A stretch of 64,000 nucleotides of DNA from UBA2421 sp002343075 (lineage in GTDB: Bacteria > Planctomycetota > Phycisphaerae > Tepidisphaerales > Tepidisphaeraceae), in assembly GCA_937982565.1 (NCBI GenBank), contig CALJLN010000021.1:1-64000 (forward strand), in the 5' to 3' direction. This document shows positions 42,531 to 51,584 of this stretch, piece after piece. The position numbers and the translations under genes are program-made. Every line of letters begins with the position of its first letter. Position 1 is the stretch's first letter. The notes beneath the pieces are model-generated. The model was not told where the DNA came from, did no database searches, and saw nothing but the letters and a program-made list of their open reading frames with translations.

Positions 42531-43592
42531 ATGTCTGCCATTACCGATCTTCTTGGAGCCGATGCCGACGCTTTGCTTGGTTACTCTGCAAAGGGATTCT
42601 CTAAAGATAAACTGCACCTGCCCGGCCCCGATTTTGTCGACCGGGTATTCAGCCAAAGCGACCGCGGGCCGGCCGTGCTGCGGAACTTCCAGCATATGAT
42701 CAACCACGGAAGGCTCGCGGGGACGGGCTTTGTCTCAATCCTGCCAGTCGATCAGGGCATCGAACACTCCGCCGGGGCGAGTTTTGCACCCGAGCCTTCA
42801 TACTTCGATCCGGAGAACATCATCAAGCTGGCGATTGAAGGCGGCTGCAATTGCGTTTGCTCGACCTTTGGCGTCCTCTCGGCCTGCGCTAGAAAGTATG
42901 CGCACAAGATTCCGTTTATGGTCAAGCTGAATCACAATGAATTCCTAAGTTATCCGAACAAGTTCGACCAGACCATGTTCGGCAACGTGAAGACCGCTTT
43001 TGAGATGGGTGCCACCAGCGTCGGGGCGACGGTCTATTGGGGTTCGGCAGAAAGCGCGAGGCAGTTGGCGGAAGTCAGCGAAGCATTCGCCCGCGCGCAT
43101 GAACTTGGGATGGTCACCGTGCTCTGGTGCTATACGAGGAATCCCGGGTTCGTGGATAAGGAAAGTAAGAAGGACTATCACACCTCAGCCGACCTCAGCA
43201 GTCAGGCGATTCATCTCGGCTCGACATTGAAGGCCGATATCATCAAGCAAAAGCTGCCTACCAATAACGGCGGGTACAACTTTACAAAGCATGGCAAGAC
43301 GCATAAGGACGTGTACGAAAAGCTGAATCCTGGCGATCACCCGATCGAAATGACGCGCTACCAACTCGCCAACGCGTACATGGGCCGTGCCCCGCTGATC
43401 AACTCCGGCGGTGAGAGCAAGGGTGCAAACGACTTTGCCGACGCAGTTCGCACCGCAGTCATTAATAAGCGTGCCGGCGGGATGGGTCTCATCAGCGGGC
43501 GCAAGGCATTTCAGCGACCATTGAAGGAAGGTATTAAGCTGCTCAACCTTGTGCAGGATGTATACCTGGATAAGAGCATTACGGTGGCGTGA
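42531..43592 (+). CDS. fbaB: Class I fructose-bisphosphate aldolase (FbaB/DhnA type)
   Basis: A 353-residue protein matching E. coli FbaB throughout in length and motifs: SILPVDQGIEHSAGASFAP, PFMVKLNHNE, ADIIKQKLPTNNGGY (the likely Schiff-base lysine region), YQLANAYMGRAPLINSGG and AVINKRAGGMGLISGRKAF. It cleaves fructose 1,6-bisphosphate reversibly into glyceraldehyde 3-phosphate and DHAP through a lysine Schiff base. AAAGGAGC lies eight to nine bases before the ATG, one of the better ribosome binding sites in this window. Confidence 0.97.
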   Translation: MSAITDLLGADADALLGYSAKGFSKDKLHLPGPDFVDRVFSQSDRGPAVLRNFQHMINHGRLAGTGFVSILPVDQGIEHSAGASFAPEPSYFDPENIIKLAIEGGCNCVCSTFGVLSACARKYAHKIPFMVKLNHNEFLSYPNKFDQTMFGNVKTAFEMGATSVGATVYWGSAESARQLAEVSEAFARAHELGMVTVLWCYTRNPGFVDKESKKDYHTSADLSSQAIHLGSTLKADIIKQKLPTNNGGYNFTKHGKTHKDVYEKLNPGDHPIEMTRYQLANAYMGRAPLINSGGESKGANDFADAVRTAVINKRAGGMGLISGRKAFQRPLKEGIKLLNLVQDVYLDKSITVA

Positions 43593-43622
43593 GCGTTGGC
43601 GGTCGCACTAGCAGGACCGTCA

Positions 43623-44486
43623 TTACCATTCCGCAGTGCTGGACAGCCGATGCCCCGGCGGGACGTATGGATGATCCTTCAGCACCGCGATGTGGTTCGA
43701 AGCCCCGCGGAAGTACTCGAGGTCCTCGTAATACCCGGCGATCTCGATGAGCTTTCGCGCCGGCGTCACGCGGTAGATCGAGTACTTCGGTGAGAGCACT
43801 TTCCAGAAATCGCGAAAGCACGTGTGCGAATTGAGGTTGCCCGAGCTGAATTCGAAGCTCATTGCCCCGACTCGTCCTTCGGTCAGCGACCGCTGCAGTC
43901 CCTTCAGGGCAAACAGTTCGTGCCCTTCGATATCCATCTTCATGAAGTCGATGAAGGTGATTCCTCGCTCGGCGATGAATGAATCGAGGGTAACAATCTC
44001 GATCGCAGAGGGTTGGTATTTCCAATCTTCAAAAAACGAGTCATTTCGTTCGTGCAGGGACGCGGTCAAGTCGGTCTCGGATGACGTATACAGCTGCGCA
44101 GTCCCGGCGCGTTCACCAACACCTGCGGCGATCAGCGTGGTGTTGGGTAGGTTGAGCGTCCGAATCCGCTCCTGACATGCCGGCTGTGGCTCGAAAATGT
44201 ATATGTGGGAAGGCGAAACATGTTCCATGATGCGCTGCGACCATTGCCCCACATTTCCCCCGACATCAAAGATTAGTGGATCTCGCCGGAAGATCGTCCC
44301 CACAGCGGCGCTGATCTCCGAATCAATGTCCCATCCTGTTCCCGACCCCTTGCCCATCAGGAAATTGGCGTACGCAATCGCTTTTCGCGCAAGTGAAATG
44401 CGCCGGCGGCCCACGAGCATCCACGAGAGTGTCGGCGCGAGGGATTTGGCGATTGAGTTTTGTGCCCCGGGTTCGTGTAGTTTCAT
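43623..44486 (-). CDS. FkbM-family methyltransferase
   Basis: A 287-residue SAM-dependent methyltransferase from ATG 44486. SAM motif I is IFDVGGNVGQWS, motif II is IYIFEPQP, and the acidic-basic MKMDIEGHELFALKGL block marks the FkbM family. The C-terminal region is Tyr/Arg-rich without a further domain. FkbM enzymes mostly O-methylate sugars of capsules, lipopolysaccharide or glycolipids; the acceptor here is unknown. Convergent with fbaB and divergent from the following membrane protein gene. Confidence 0.88.
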   Translation of the reverse strand: MKLHEPGAQNSIAKSLAPTLSWMLVGRRRISLARKAIAYANFLMGKGSGTGWDIDSEISAAVGTIFRRDPLIFDVGGNVGQWSQRIMEHVSPSHIYIFEPQPACQERIRTLNLPNTTLIAAGVGERAGTAQLYTSSETDLTASLHERNDSFFEDWKYQPSAIEIVTLDSFIAERGITFIDFMKMDIEGHELFALKGLQRSLTEGRVGAMSFEFSSGNLNSHTCFRDFWKVLSPKYSIYRVTPARKLIEIAGYYEDLEYFRGASNHIAVLKDHPYVPPGHRLSSTAEW

Positions 44487-44749
44487 TCTATTGTGCCCAT
44501 CGAAGCCAAAGGGGTCAGGTTGCACCGCAAGTTAAATCTGACGTACGGCAGGTCGGGAAGCCTAGGAGGCTAATTCAGCGGCGGGGTCGGTCGCAACCAA
44601 AAACCTGGCGCGAGTTGATTTATCTTGTCTAAGGGCGTCAAACCGGGCAGCATGAACCGAAATATCCTGCCGCCTGCAACGAATTCACGGCAGCGTGGTA
44701 GTATCCTCGACCCAGGTTCGAAGACGCGGGCCCGTCCGAGACTTTCTCT
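44487..44749. other. Intergenic region, 263 bp
   Basis: The gap between the divergent FkbM and membrane-protein genes holds a short AGCCT-AGG-AGGCT palindrome near 44560 and no convincing promoter or small gene. Nothing else is seen. Confidence 0.5.
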
Positions 44750-46954
44750 ATGAGCACATCGACCTATCCATCCAACGGCGACAAGCAGCCAACCAACGGG
44801 GATACAACGGCCAACTACGACGCCGGCGTTTCTTTACGCGAAAGGTCCGCTTTAGCCCCAGAGTCTGTGGAATTGGATATATCGGTTGAAAAGCGGCCAG
44901 CGCTAATCGAGCGCCGCCTGGTCGTTCCCTCACCACTGGAATCGGCTGGCCGGAGATGGCTGTTTCTGGTCTTGGCATTCGCGCTGGCTGCGGCCCAACA
45001 TGCTTTTAGTCATACCTACTGGTCGTCGGGCCACTATGGAAACAACCAAAATGCCTATCTTGTCGCAGGGAAGTTGCTGGCGACAACCGGAACCACAGGT
45101 TTCGAGCCGAAATCGCCCTGGGAATTCGTCGGCTGGATGTGGAACATGGCCGAGGAAGGCTCGACCGCGGCGGGCGGAGGGTGGGTGTATCCGAAGTATC
45201 CCGCCGGGCTTCCGTTGTTGAATGCAGTTGCGTTTAAGGTCGGTTACGCGTTCGGCGGCATGGACGCGGCGGTATTCTGGACCTACAAGGTCAGCCCCAT
45301 CTGCACGACGGCAGCGGCGCTGGGTGTATTTTTCATCCTCCGGCTTATCGCCAACTCATTTGCTGGCGTGATGGGAATGATCAGCTTCAGCACGCTGAGC
45401 GTTGTCCTTGTCTTAATGAACAACCCGTATAGCCATGCTTCTGACATGGCGTTTGTTACTTGGGGCATTTACGCGCTTCTCAAATGGTGGCAGCACGGCC
45501 GATGGTGGCGCGGTTCCCTGGCCGGGCTTTTGCTCGGCTATGCGGCGACAATCCGTTACACGGAAGGGCTGTTGGTGCTGCCGATCATCGCGGTGGTGAT
45601 TTGTTCGATGCGGTGGACGTCTTTGCGATCATGGCTGCGAGTGAGCGTGCCTTTACTGGCGTGGGCTATGCCGCTGACGGTGCTGGTAATCTTCAATTGG
45701 TTTACCGTCGGATCAATCACGGGTTACGACAGTACCAATGAAAGCACCGGTTTCACGCTCAAAGAAATGGCTCGCAAGTGGCGGTGGGGGATTGACCAGC
45801 TTTACAACACGGGCCTTTACATCATTTTCCCGCTAACCATCGGCGGGCTGGTGATGGGCTTTAAGTGGAATTGGCGCGTCGCCCTTGTGCTGGTGCTCTG
45901 GTTCGTGCCGAGCACGCTCTTGTACTTCTCTTACTACTGGGGGATGAACTTGCCGGTGTGGGGCTTCATGCGCTTCTTTGCAAGTGTGTTGCCAGCGGGG
46001 GTCATTGCTGCGGTGTGGATGATGCATCACGCGGTCGGCAGTGCGCTGGACCACAGTGAGGATTCGCCGCCGATCGTGCCGCTCACGCGCCGGCGCGCTC
46101 TTCTGACAGGCGCGACCATAGCAGGGAGCGGTGTGGTCGCATTTGCAGTTGCGTCGCTCTTCCTCAAGCCCGATTGGCAGTTTGATGATCGCACCGAGTT
46201 GTTGGTGGTCGGCATAACGCTCTTGGCCACAACCATCGCAGCGGGAGTGAGTGTCGCTGGCCGAGGCGGGGCGATTATGGGCGCGATCGGAATGGCAACC
46301 CTCGTCGCCTTTCCCGCGGCGATCCATCTTGACGTGTCCGATTCGCCGCTTGAACGCGATCTAACAATCGCCACCAACCTCAACTATGCAGGCCAGCGTA
46401 TTCGCGAGTCGTGCCCGGACGGGTCGCTGGTCTTCGTCAATGCACAGCGCGTAGGCAACTTCCTGCAGTTTGCGGGCAACTACGAGCTCTACGGCAGCGA
46501 CTACATCGTCGGCGGAAGGCCTGTGCCGCAGATTCGCGGTGGGCCGGATAGCGAGAATCCGAACCCGATCCAGCCGGCCCGGGCGAAGTTCGTCGCGGAG
46601 GTATACAGAAAGTTTGAAGGCAAAGCCCGGGTGGCGGCGGCAGCCGACATTTGCGTGGAAGCGATTCAGTCAAACAGGCGCGTCTTTATCGTGAAGGAAG
46701 TGGACAGCGCTGGGGCGCTCATCAATGAGCTAACTCGAACGGGTCGCCTGCGCGGGGAAGATGTCGCACAGTGGATTGACCCAGCCCGAATGAGCAGCCG
46801 TGCGATGAACTCACTCACCAATGCGGGTGCTGACGGCATCGCGCGACGCGATCCGTGGCGGTGGAAGATCGTTGAAATGAAGCTGGCGGATGCGCCCGCC
46901 CCTGCGCCGGCATCGGCACCCACCCCGACGCCTTCAACGCTTCCGGGCGAGTAG
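44750..46954 (+). CDS. Large polytopic membrane protein, GT-C-like glycosyltransferase candidate
   Basis: A 734-residue protein with a cytoplasmic N-terminus of about 65 residues, then ten to twelve membrane helices up to about residue 530, and a soluble C-terminal domain of about 200 residues ending in Pro/Ala/Thr repeats. The first extracytoplasmic loop (SSGHYGNNQNAYLVAGKLLATTG) and the pattern WVYPKYPAGLPLLNAVAF resemble GT-C enzymes of the PMT_2/GT39 group that move sugars from lipid carriers. The usual paired acidic residues of that loop were not recognised, so activity is uncertain. It is divergent from the FkbM gene, which would fit a polysaccharide or glycoprotein role. Confidence 0.65.
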   Translation: MSTSTYPSNGDKQPTNGDTTANYDAGVSLRERSALAPESVELDISVEKRPALIERRLVVPSPLESAGRRWLFLVLAFALAAAQHAFSHTYWSSGHYGNNQNAYLVAGKLLATTGTTGFEPKSPWEFVGWMWNMAEEGSTAAGGGWVYPKYPAGLPLLNAVAFKVGYAFGGMDAAVFWTYKVSPICTTAAALGVFFILRLIANSFAGVMGMISFSTLSVVLVLMNNPYSHASDMAFVTWGIYALLKWWQHGRWWRGSLAGLLLGYAATIRYTEGLLVLPIIAVVICSMRWTSLRSWLRVSVPLLAWAMPLTVLVIFNWFTVGSITGYDSTNESTGFTLKEMARKWRWGIDQLYNTGLYIIFPLTIGGLVMGFKWNWRVALVLVLWFVPSTLLYFSYYWGMNLPVWGFMRFFASVLPAGVIAAVWMMHHAVGSALDHSEDSPPIVPLTRRRALLTGATIAGSGVVAFAVASLFLKPDWQFDDRTELLVVGITLLATTIAAGVSVAGRGGAIMGAIGMATLVAFPAAIHLDVSDSPLERDLTIATNLNYAGQRIRESCPDGSLVFVNAQRVGNFLQFAGNYELYGSDYIVGGRPVPQIRGGPDSENPNPIQPARAKFVAEVYRKFEGKARVAAAADICVEAIQSNRRVFIVKEVDSAGALINELTRTGRLRGEDVAQWIDPARMSSRAMNSLTNAGADGIARRDPWRWKIVEMKLADAPAPAPASAPTPTPSTLPGE

Positions 46955-47046
46955 CTTCAGCGACGCAATCTGTTTCTTACCCCGAACTGTAATCCGGAGG
47001 GGCCGATCGCGAGGCCAGCCTGTGACTCGCCGCGAGGTTTGGGCGA

Positions 47047-48102
47047 TTACTCATCGCCTACCCGTCTGGGAGGCTCGCACTGTGCTTGGGAGCGCATGCG
47101 GGCTTGTTTCCTGCATGCCATTTCAATCGCCAGCTCGATGGCGGCGCGCATGCTCCCGGGGTTTGCGCGGTTGCGGCCGACGATATCAAAAGCGGTGCCG
47201 TGGTCGGGGCTGGTGCGTATGATCGGCAGGCCGATCGTCACATTCACCGCGCGGTCGAACGCGAGTAGCTTGATCGGAATCAGTCCCTGGTCGTGATACA
47301 TCGCGAGGACGGCGTCAAACTTACCGTCCCGCGCTGCGAGAAACACCGTGTCGCCGGGATAGGGACCGGTGCAATCGATGCCCTGTTCCCGGGCCATCAA
47401 AATTGCGGGTTTGATGATCCGGTCTTCTTCATCGCCGAACTGTCCGTTCTCCCCCGCATGCGGATTCACGCCGCAGACCGCGATGCGAGGGTGTGGGATA
47501 TCGAACCATTCAACCATGGCATTATGAAGCAATTCGAGAGGCGAGAAGACCGCGCCGATGTTTAGCTTGTTCCAAAGGCCCATGAGTGGAACGTGCACAG
47601 TCGCCAAGGCAACTTTAAACGGCCCGCCGGCGAACATCATCGCGAAATTGCGCGTATTGGTTCGTGCAGCGAACAACTCTGTGTGGCCGGGCCACTGATG
47701 CCCTGCCAGTTTCCAGCTTTCCTTGGCGATTGGTGCAGTGACGACTGCATCGACCAGCTTCTTGTTGGCCGCATCGATGGCGTCGGCGCAAAACCGCATG
47801 CTTGCCTCGCCGCCCATCTTGCTTGGATGGCGAATCGCGTGGCCCAGCATGCTGTATTGGTCGTAATCAACTACTACTATGTCGTGCGGATATGACCTGA
47901 GCCGGCCATTGAACTGATCGCGCCACCAGAACACCTCATACTCCGCCAAGTCGGCTGCGTACGCGAGCATTTCGTTCAGCCCATAGATGATGTACCGCGC
48001 TCGATGCCTGAGCGAAGGGTCGGCGAGCGCTTTGACGATCACCTCCGCACCGATGCCGGCGGGGTCGCCCATGGTAATCGCGATGGTTGGACGATAATCC
48101 AC
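47047..48102 (-). CDS. pdxA: 4-hydroxythreonine-4-phosphate dehydrogenase PdxA
   Basis: From GTG 48102 the product is 351 residues, close to the family's usual 330. It opens PTIAITMGDPAGIGAEV, then carries a metal histidine in WPGHTELFAARTNTRNFAMM, a further one in VNPHAGENGQFGDEE, and the last in LAMYHDQGLIPIKLLAF; the C-terminal RTSPDHGTAFDI motif is complete. It oxidises 4-phosphohydroxy-threonine in pyridoxal phosphate synthesis, although planctomycete homologues may serve in catabolism. The open frame reaches upstream to 48285, but those residues have no family similarity. Divergent from the adaptor gene. Confidence 0.93.
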   Translation of the reverse strand: MDYRPTIAITMGDPAGIGAEVIVKALADPSLRHRARYIIYGLNEMLAYAADLAEYEVFWWRDQFNGRLRSYPHDIVVVDYDQYSMLGHAIRHPSKMGGEASMRFCADAIDAANKKLVDAVVTAPIAKESWKLAGHQWPGHTELFAARTNTRNFAMMFAGGPFKVALATVHVPLMGLWNKLNIGAVFSPLELLHNAMVEWFDIPHPRIAVCGVNPHAGENGQFGDEEDRIIKPAILMAREQGIDCTGPYPGDTVFLAARDGKFDAVLAMYHDQGLIPIKLLAFDRAVNVTIGLPIIRTSPDHGTAFDIVGRNRANPGSMRAAIELAIEMACRKQARMRSQAQCEPPRRVGDE

Positions 48103-48271
48103 TGCCCGCAAGTGTAGGACACGATTGGCCCGCCAACAAACGAAAAACGGGGGATTCGACCCCCGCCGATTTGCAAGAACCCGATCGCAAGGCCAAACTT
48201 CAATGTTGAACAAGAATGGGCTTGCAACTTTTTCAAGCCGGTTGCGTGACCAACACAACAGGAGTCTGCTC

Positions 48272-49714
48272 GTGAGCAAAAACACCTATATTCATGCTTC
48301 AAAATGTGCGACCCTCATCGGCCTGCTCGCCGCCGTGGGATGGGCCGAGCCGGCGACCCAGCCTTCGCAGTTACCGGAGATGGTGACTGTCCGCAAAGGC
48401 GATATCCCGCTCACCGTGACCGCCGACGCATGGTTTGAACCAATCACTGCGACGCAGATTCGCTTTCGGCCCCGCGCATTCAGCGGCGAAATGAAGATCG
48501 AATCCATCGCGGCGCACGGCACTGCTGTTAAGGCGGGCGAACCACTTTTGCGGATCAACACCGATGAGATCAACCGGCAAATCGCCATGGCAGAAAACGA
48601 CCTTGCTGTGGCCGCGGCGAATCTGGCGAAAGCTGAGGCCGATCTGCGGCTGGGCAACGAAGCCGATGCGCTCGCGGCGAAGGTCCAGCAGGAAAACACC
48701 ACAGCCGCCGAGAATGCCGTCGCCTGGTGGGAGAAGACCGATGCCCCCAATATGCAATCGCAATATGAGATGCAGCTGCGCGGTGCCAAGCATGGTGTTG
48801 AAGATCAGCAGGATGAGCTTGATCAGTTAAAGAAAATGTACAAGTCGGAAGAGTTGACCAACCAGACCGCCGATATCGTTGTTAAACGTGCGCTCAGGCA
48901 GCTTGAGTTTTCGCAGATCGGGCTGGAAATGACGAAGAAGCGCGTGGAGAAGCAGAAGGCGACCGATTTTGAGCAATCAAAACGTGCCGTTCTCAACGCG
49001 CGAGAGCAGCAAAAGCAGGCAGCCGAAGCGCTCGCCGCGGCGCAGGCACAGGCGCTTGTCCAGCGGCAAGCGGGATTGGTGTCCGCGCGGGCTGCCCACG
49101 AGAACGCATACCGCAAGCTAAACGACCTCCGCTCCGATGCCGCAGGCATGATCGTCTCTGCCAGTACAGACGGCATTATGCTCCATGGCAAGCTTGTGAA
49201 CGGCACTTGGCAGGGCACCGCACAACAGACGATTGATTCCGGAGACAAGGTTGCGCCGGAGCAAGTCGTCGCGACGGTCGTCGAGCCGGGAAAGGTAAGC
49301 CTGATCGCTGCAGTTCCCGAGGATCAGGTTGGTCGCGTACGCGCGGGTGACTCCGTGGTCATCATCCCAAGGTCGCAGCCTGAGCGCGTGCTGACTGGTG
49401 TCGCGGGCGCTGCCTCTCCCGTGGCGACGATGCCGGGCGACCCGGCGAAGTTTTCCGTGCCGGTCGAGATCGAAGCCGGCGCGGATGCGTTTCTGCCAGG
49501 CCATCGCGCCGCTGTCGAGATCGACGTTGCCGACGCCCGCGACGTACTGGTCATTCCCCGCACCGCCGTGAGTAACGGCAAGGTGCGTGTGGAAGTCGGC
49601 GGTGAAATGTCGACGCGATCGGTGATTGTGGGCCGGAGTGACGGAAAGCTGATTGAGGTCGCTCGCGGGCTTAAGGAGGGCGAAGTTGTGCTGCGGACGT
49701 TTAAGGAGGAGTAG
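48272..49714 (+). CDS. Periplasmic adaptor (HlyD/RND membrane-fusion type) protein
   Basis: From GTG 48272 (CAGGAG seven bases upstream) the product is 480 residues with a signal-like segment (CATLIGLLAAVGWAEPAT). It then has the membrane-fusion order: a first barrel-sandwich strand set (TVTADAWFEPITATQIRFRPRAFSGEMKIESI), a biotinyl-lipoyl half (VKAGEPLLRINTDEI), a long coiled coil (about 110-300 with repeated Ala/Gln/Glu), the second lipoyl half (GDKVAPEQVVATVVEPGKVSLIA) and the beta-barrel and proximal domains. Such proteins bridge inner-membrane pumps to outer-membrane channels. No pump or TolC-type gene is adjacent; instead the gene is followed two bases later by a cyclase-repeat lipoprotein. 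Confidence 0.85.
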   Translation: MSKNTYIHASKCATLIGLLAAVGWAEPATQPSQLPEMVTVRKGDIPLTVTADAWFEPITATQIRFRPRAFSGEMKIESIAAHGTAVKAGEPLLRINTDEINRQIAMAENDLAVAAANLAKAEADLRLGNEADALAAKVQQENTTAAENAVAWWEKTDAPNMQSQYEMQLRGAKHGVEDQQDELDQLKKMYKSEELTNQTADIVVKRALRQLEFSQIGLEMTKKRVEKQKATDFEQSKRAVLNAREQQKQAAEALAAAQAQALVQRQAGLVSARAAHENAYRKLNDLRSDAAGMIVSASTDGIMLHGKLVNGTWQGTAQQTIDSGDKVAPEQVVATVVEPGKVSLIAAVPEDQVGRVRAGDSVVIIPRSQPERVLTGVAGAASPVATMPGDPAKFSVPVEIEAGADAFLPGHRAAVEIDVADARDVLVIPRTAVSNGKVRVEVGGEMSTRSVIVGRSDGKLIEVARGLKEGEVVLRTFKEE

Positions 49715-49716
49715 CG

Positions 49717-50862
49717 ATGCGTGCCATTCTTGCTCTCTCACTTCTGGGCGTGATGGTCGGCTCGGTCGCGTGCAGTAATGCGCCTCGGGCAGACCGCTAC
49801 GCCCCCAAGTCGTTTGCTACGACGCAAGCGGTTGCAGCCAGGCCGATCGACGACGCCATCGCCGAGGGCGTGGCGTTTCTTCGATCATCGCAGAACCCGG
49901 ATGGCTCGTGGGGCACCGGGCTGCAGACGCGAGGGCTGGAAATTTATTCGACCGCCGGATCGCACGAGGCGTTTCGTGATGGGACAACTGCGCTATGCGT
50001 GATGGCGTTGCGCGAAGCCGGCGAAACCGAAGCCGCCGAGAAGGGTCTTAAGTATCTCCTATCCAGCCGCACCGCCCGCCGGGAGAGTGGAGCGATCATC
50101 TACAATATCTGGGCACATACTTACGGCCTGCAAGCAATGGCGCAAGAACTGAAGCGGGGGGATAACAAGAAGGTTCGCGCGACTGCCGAGTGGCATCTCA
50201 AGCAACTCATCAGCTTTGCGTCATACAACGGCGGCTGGAACTACTATGACTTTCATGCGCAAACCCAGCAGCCGAGCATGGAGGCGACCAGCTTCGGCAC
50301 GGCGGCGGCACTGATCGCGCTGCATGACGCGCGCGAAGTCGGGATTGAGGTGCCCGAATCACTCATTCGGCGCGCAACGAACCGGCTCGAAGAGTGCCGC
50401 ACTCCCGGCGGGTGGTTCATTTACGGGGCAGACAGTCGATACATGCTTGATCTGCCCGCCAACCAGATGAAGGGCGCGATCGGGCGCACGCAGTCTGCCA
50501 ACGATGCGCTCTGGCTGTGGAAATCCCCGCTGGTCAATCGTGAGCGGGTGGTTGAGGGTTTGCAGGCGTTCTTTGCGAACCACATGTGGATCGACATGGG
50601 TCGCAAGCGGCCTTATCCCCACGAAGCCTGGTACCAGACATCCGGGTATTACTACTACTTCGGCCACTTTTACGCCTCTCGCCTACTCGAACGGCTCGGC
50701 GGGGAAGAGCGGAAGGCCATGGCACCGTTACTGCTGTCGCACGTCTTGCCATATCAGGAGTCGGATGGTTCATGGTGGGATTATGCGATGTGGGACTACC
50801 ATAAGCCCTACGGCACCGCGTTTGCCCTAATGACGTTGCTGCGGTGCCGTGATGGACTTTGA
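49717..50862 (+). CDS. Lipoprotein with terpenoid-cyclase-like (alpha/alpha toroid) repeats
   Basis: A 381-residue protein with a lipoprotein signal (LSLLGVMVGSVACS; the cysteine is residue 20). The mature part shows repeated helix pairs with QW-like motifs: SSQNPDGSWGTG, ASYNGGWNYYDFHA, TPGGWFIYGADSRYMLD and ESDGSWWDYAMWDYHKPYG. These are the repeats of squalene-hopene cyclase and related toroids, but the DXDD cyclase motif was not seen, so it is probably not a cyclase. It is translated just after the adaptor, with AAGGAGG before its ATG. Confidence 0.75.
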   Translation: MRAILALSLLGVMVGSVACSNAPRADRYAPKSFATTQAVAARPIDDAIAEGVAFLRSSQNPDGSWGTGLQTRGLEIYSTAGSHEAFRDGTTALCVMALREAGETEAAEKGLKYLLSSRTARRESGAIIYNIWAHTYGLQAMAQELKRGDNKKVRATAEWHLKQLISFASYNGGWNYYDFHAQTQQPSMEATSFGTAAALIALHDAREVGIEVPESLIRRATNRLEECRTPGGWFIYGADSRYMLDLPANQMKGAIGRTQSANDALWLWKSPLVNRERVVEGLQAFFANHMWIDMGRKRPYPHEAWYQTSGYYYYFGHFYASRLLERLGGEERKAMAPLLLSHVLPYQESDGSWWDYAMWDYHKPYGTAFALMTLLRCRDGL

Positions 50863-50938
50863 TGAGTCAAAATTGCAGACGAGGGTCCTACAAAACTGCA
50901 CTGGACAGCATCACGAAACAAAATTTGTTCATGAGGTG

Positions 50939-50966
50939 TTGACTCGGCGTTAAAGATCGATATTCT
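50939..50966 (+). promoter_or_regulatory. Sigma70-type promoter of the ribosomal protein cluster
   Basis: TTGACT at 50939-50944 and TATTCT at 50961-50966, spacer 16 bp, with AT-rich CAAAATTTG upstream. It lies about 75 bp before rpsJ. The leader carries a small hairpin GAGGG-TATGCG-CCCTC. The -35 box is five of six and the -10 box five of six to consensus. Confidence 0.75.
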
Positions 50967-51039
50967 TCTCCGCTCGCCACTCGGAGGGTATGCGCCCTCT
51001 GGAACGGTGTAAGTAGAGTCAGAACAATAGGTTAGCGAA

Positions 51040-51351
51040 ATGACTGTGGATCGGATTCGAATTAGAATGGAAGCCTACGACTACCGGTCGTTGGATAAAT
51101 CGGCGAAAGATATCGTCGAAAACGCCAAGCGCACCAACGCAAAGGTGTGCGGGCCCATTCCCCTGCCGACCCGAGTCGAGCGATACACGGTGTTGCGTAG
51201 TCCGCACATTGATAAAAAGTCGCGCGAGCAGTTTGAGATGCGCACGCATAAGCGCGTGATTGATATCTACGACCCGAACGCACGTACGGTCGAAGCGCTC
51301 AATCGCCTCGTCGTTCCCGCTGGCGTTTTTGTAAAGATCAAGCAAGGCTAA
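51040..51351 (+). CDS. rpsJ: 30S ribosomal protein S10
   Basis: A 103-residue protein of the standard length. It has IRIRMEAYDYRSLDKSAKDIVE at the N-terminus and the highly conserved GPIPLPTRVERYTVLRSPHI and SREQFEMRTHKR segments. S10 sits in the 30S head and also works as NusE in transcription antitermination. First gene of the S10-spc cluster. There is no clear Shine-Dalgarno sequence before the ATG; the upstream bases are ATAGGTTAGCGAA. Confidence 0.98.
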   Translation: MTVDRIRIRMEAYDYRSLDKSAKDIVENAKRTNAKVCGPIPLPTRVERYTVLRSPHIDKKSREQFEMRTHKRVIDIYDPNARTVEALNRLVVPAGVFVKIKQG

Positions 51352-51366
51352 TGCCTTTGTAAACGC

Positions 51367-51400
51367 GATGCTCCTGAGATTCAGGAGCATCAAAATTTTT
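51367..51400 (+). terminator. Terminator-like hairpin between rpsJ and rplC
   Basis: A perfect 11-bp stem GATGCTCCTGA/TCAGGAGCATC with GAT loop, followed by AAAATTTTT. It begins 16 bases after the rpsJ stop. It would stop or attenuate transcription after the first gene of the operon unless antitermination occurs. The T run is displaced by four A residues. Confidence 0.75.
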
Positions 51401-51584
51401 GTGAAGACCGTGGGGTTCATCCAAGAACCCGTTTGCTCCTCGCCTTGGTGCGACGAGTCACGTGTCGATGGAAATTGTATCGTCTGAATTGGTGGCTGTC
51501 GGCGTAGGCCGCTTGTTACCGATCCGAGGCGAGCGCAAGACGCAGGGCCGAAGTTTGGCTCGACGTCCTCTGGCTCGAAAGGTT

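Noticed and set aside
48103..48285. N-terminal extension of PdxA
   Set aside because: No similarity to the family, and it would overlap the divergent adaptor gene; the known N-terminal motif begins just after GTG 48102.
49717..50862. Squalene-hopene cyclase
   Set aside because: About half the usual length, lipoprotein signal present, and no DXDD catalytic motif seen.
51462..51584. Extension of L3 by 41 residues
   Set aside because: The residues do not resemble any L3; ATG 51585 has GAAAGG upstream and gives the normal N-terminus. The stretch is treated as leader.
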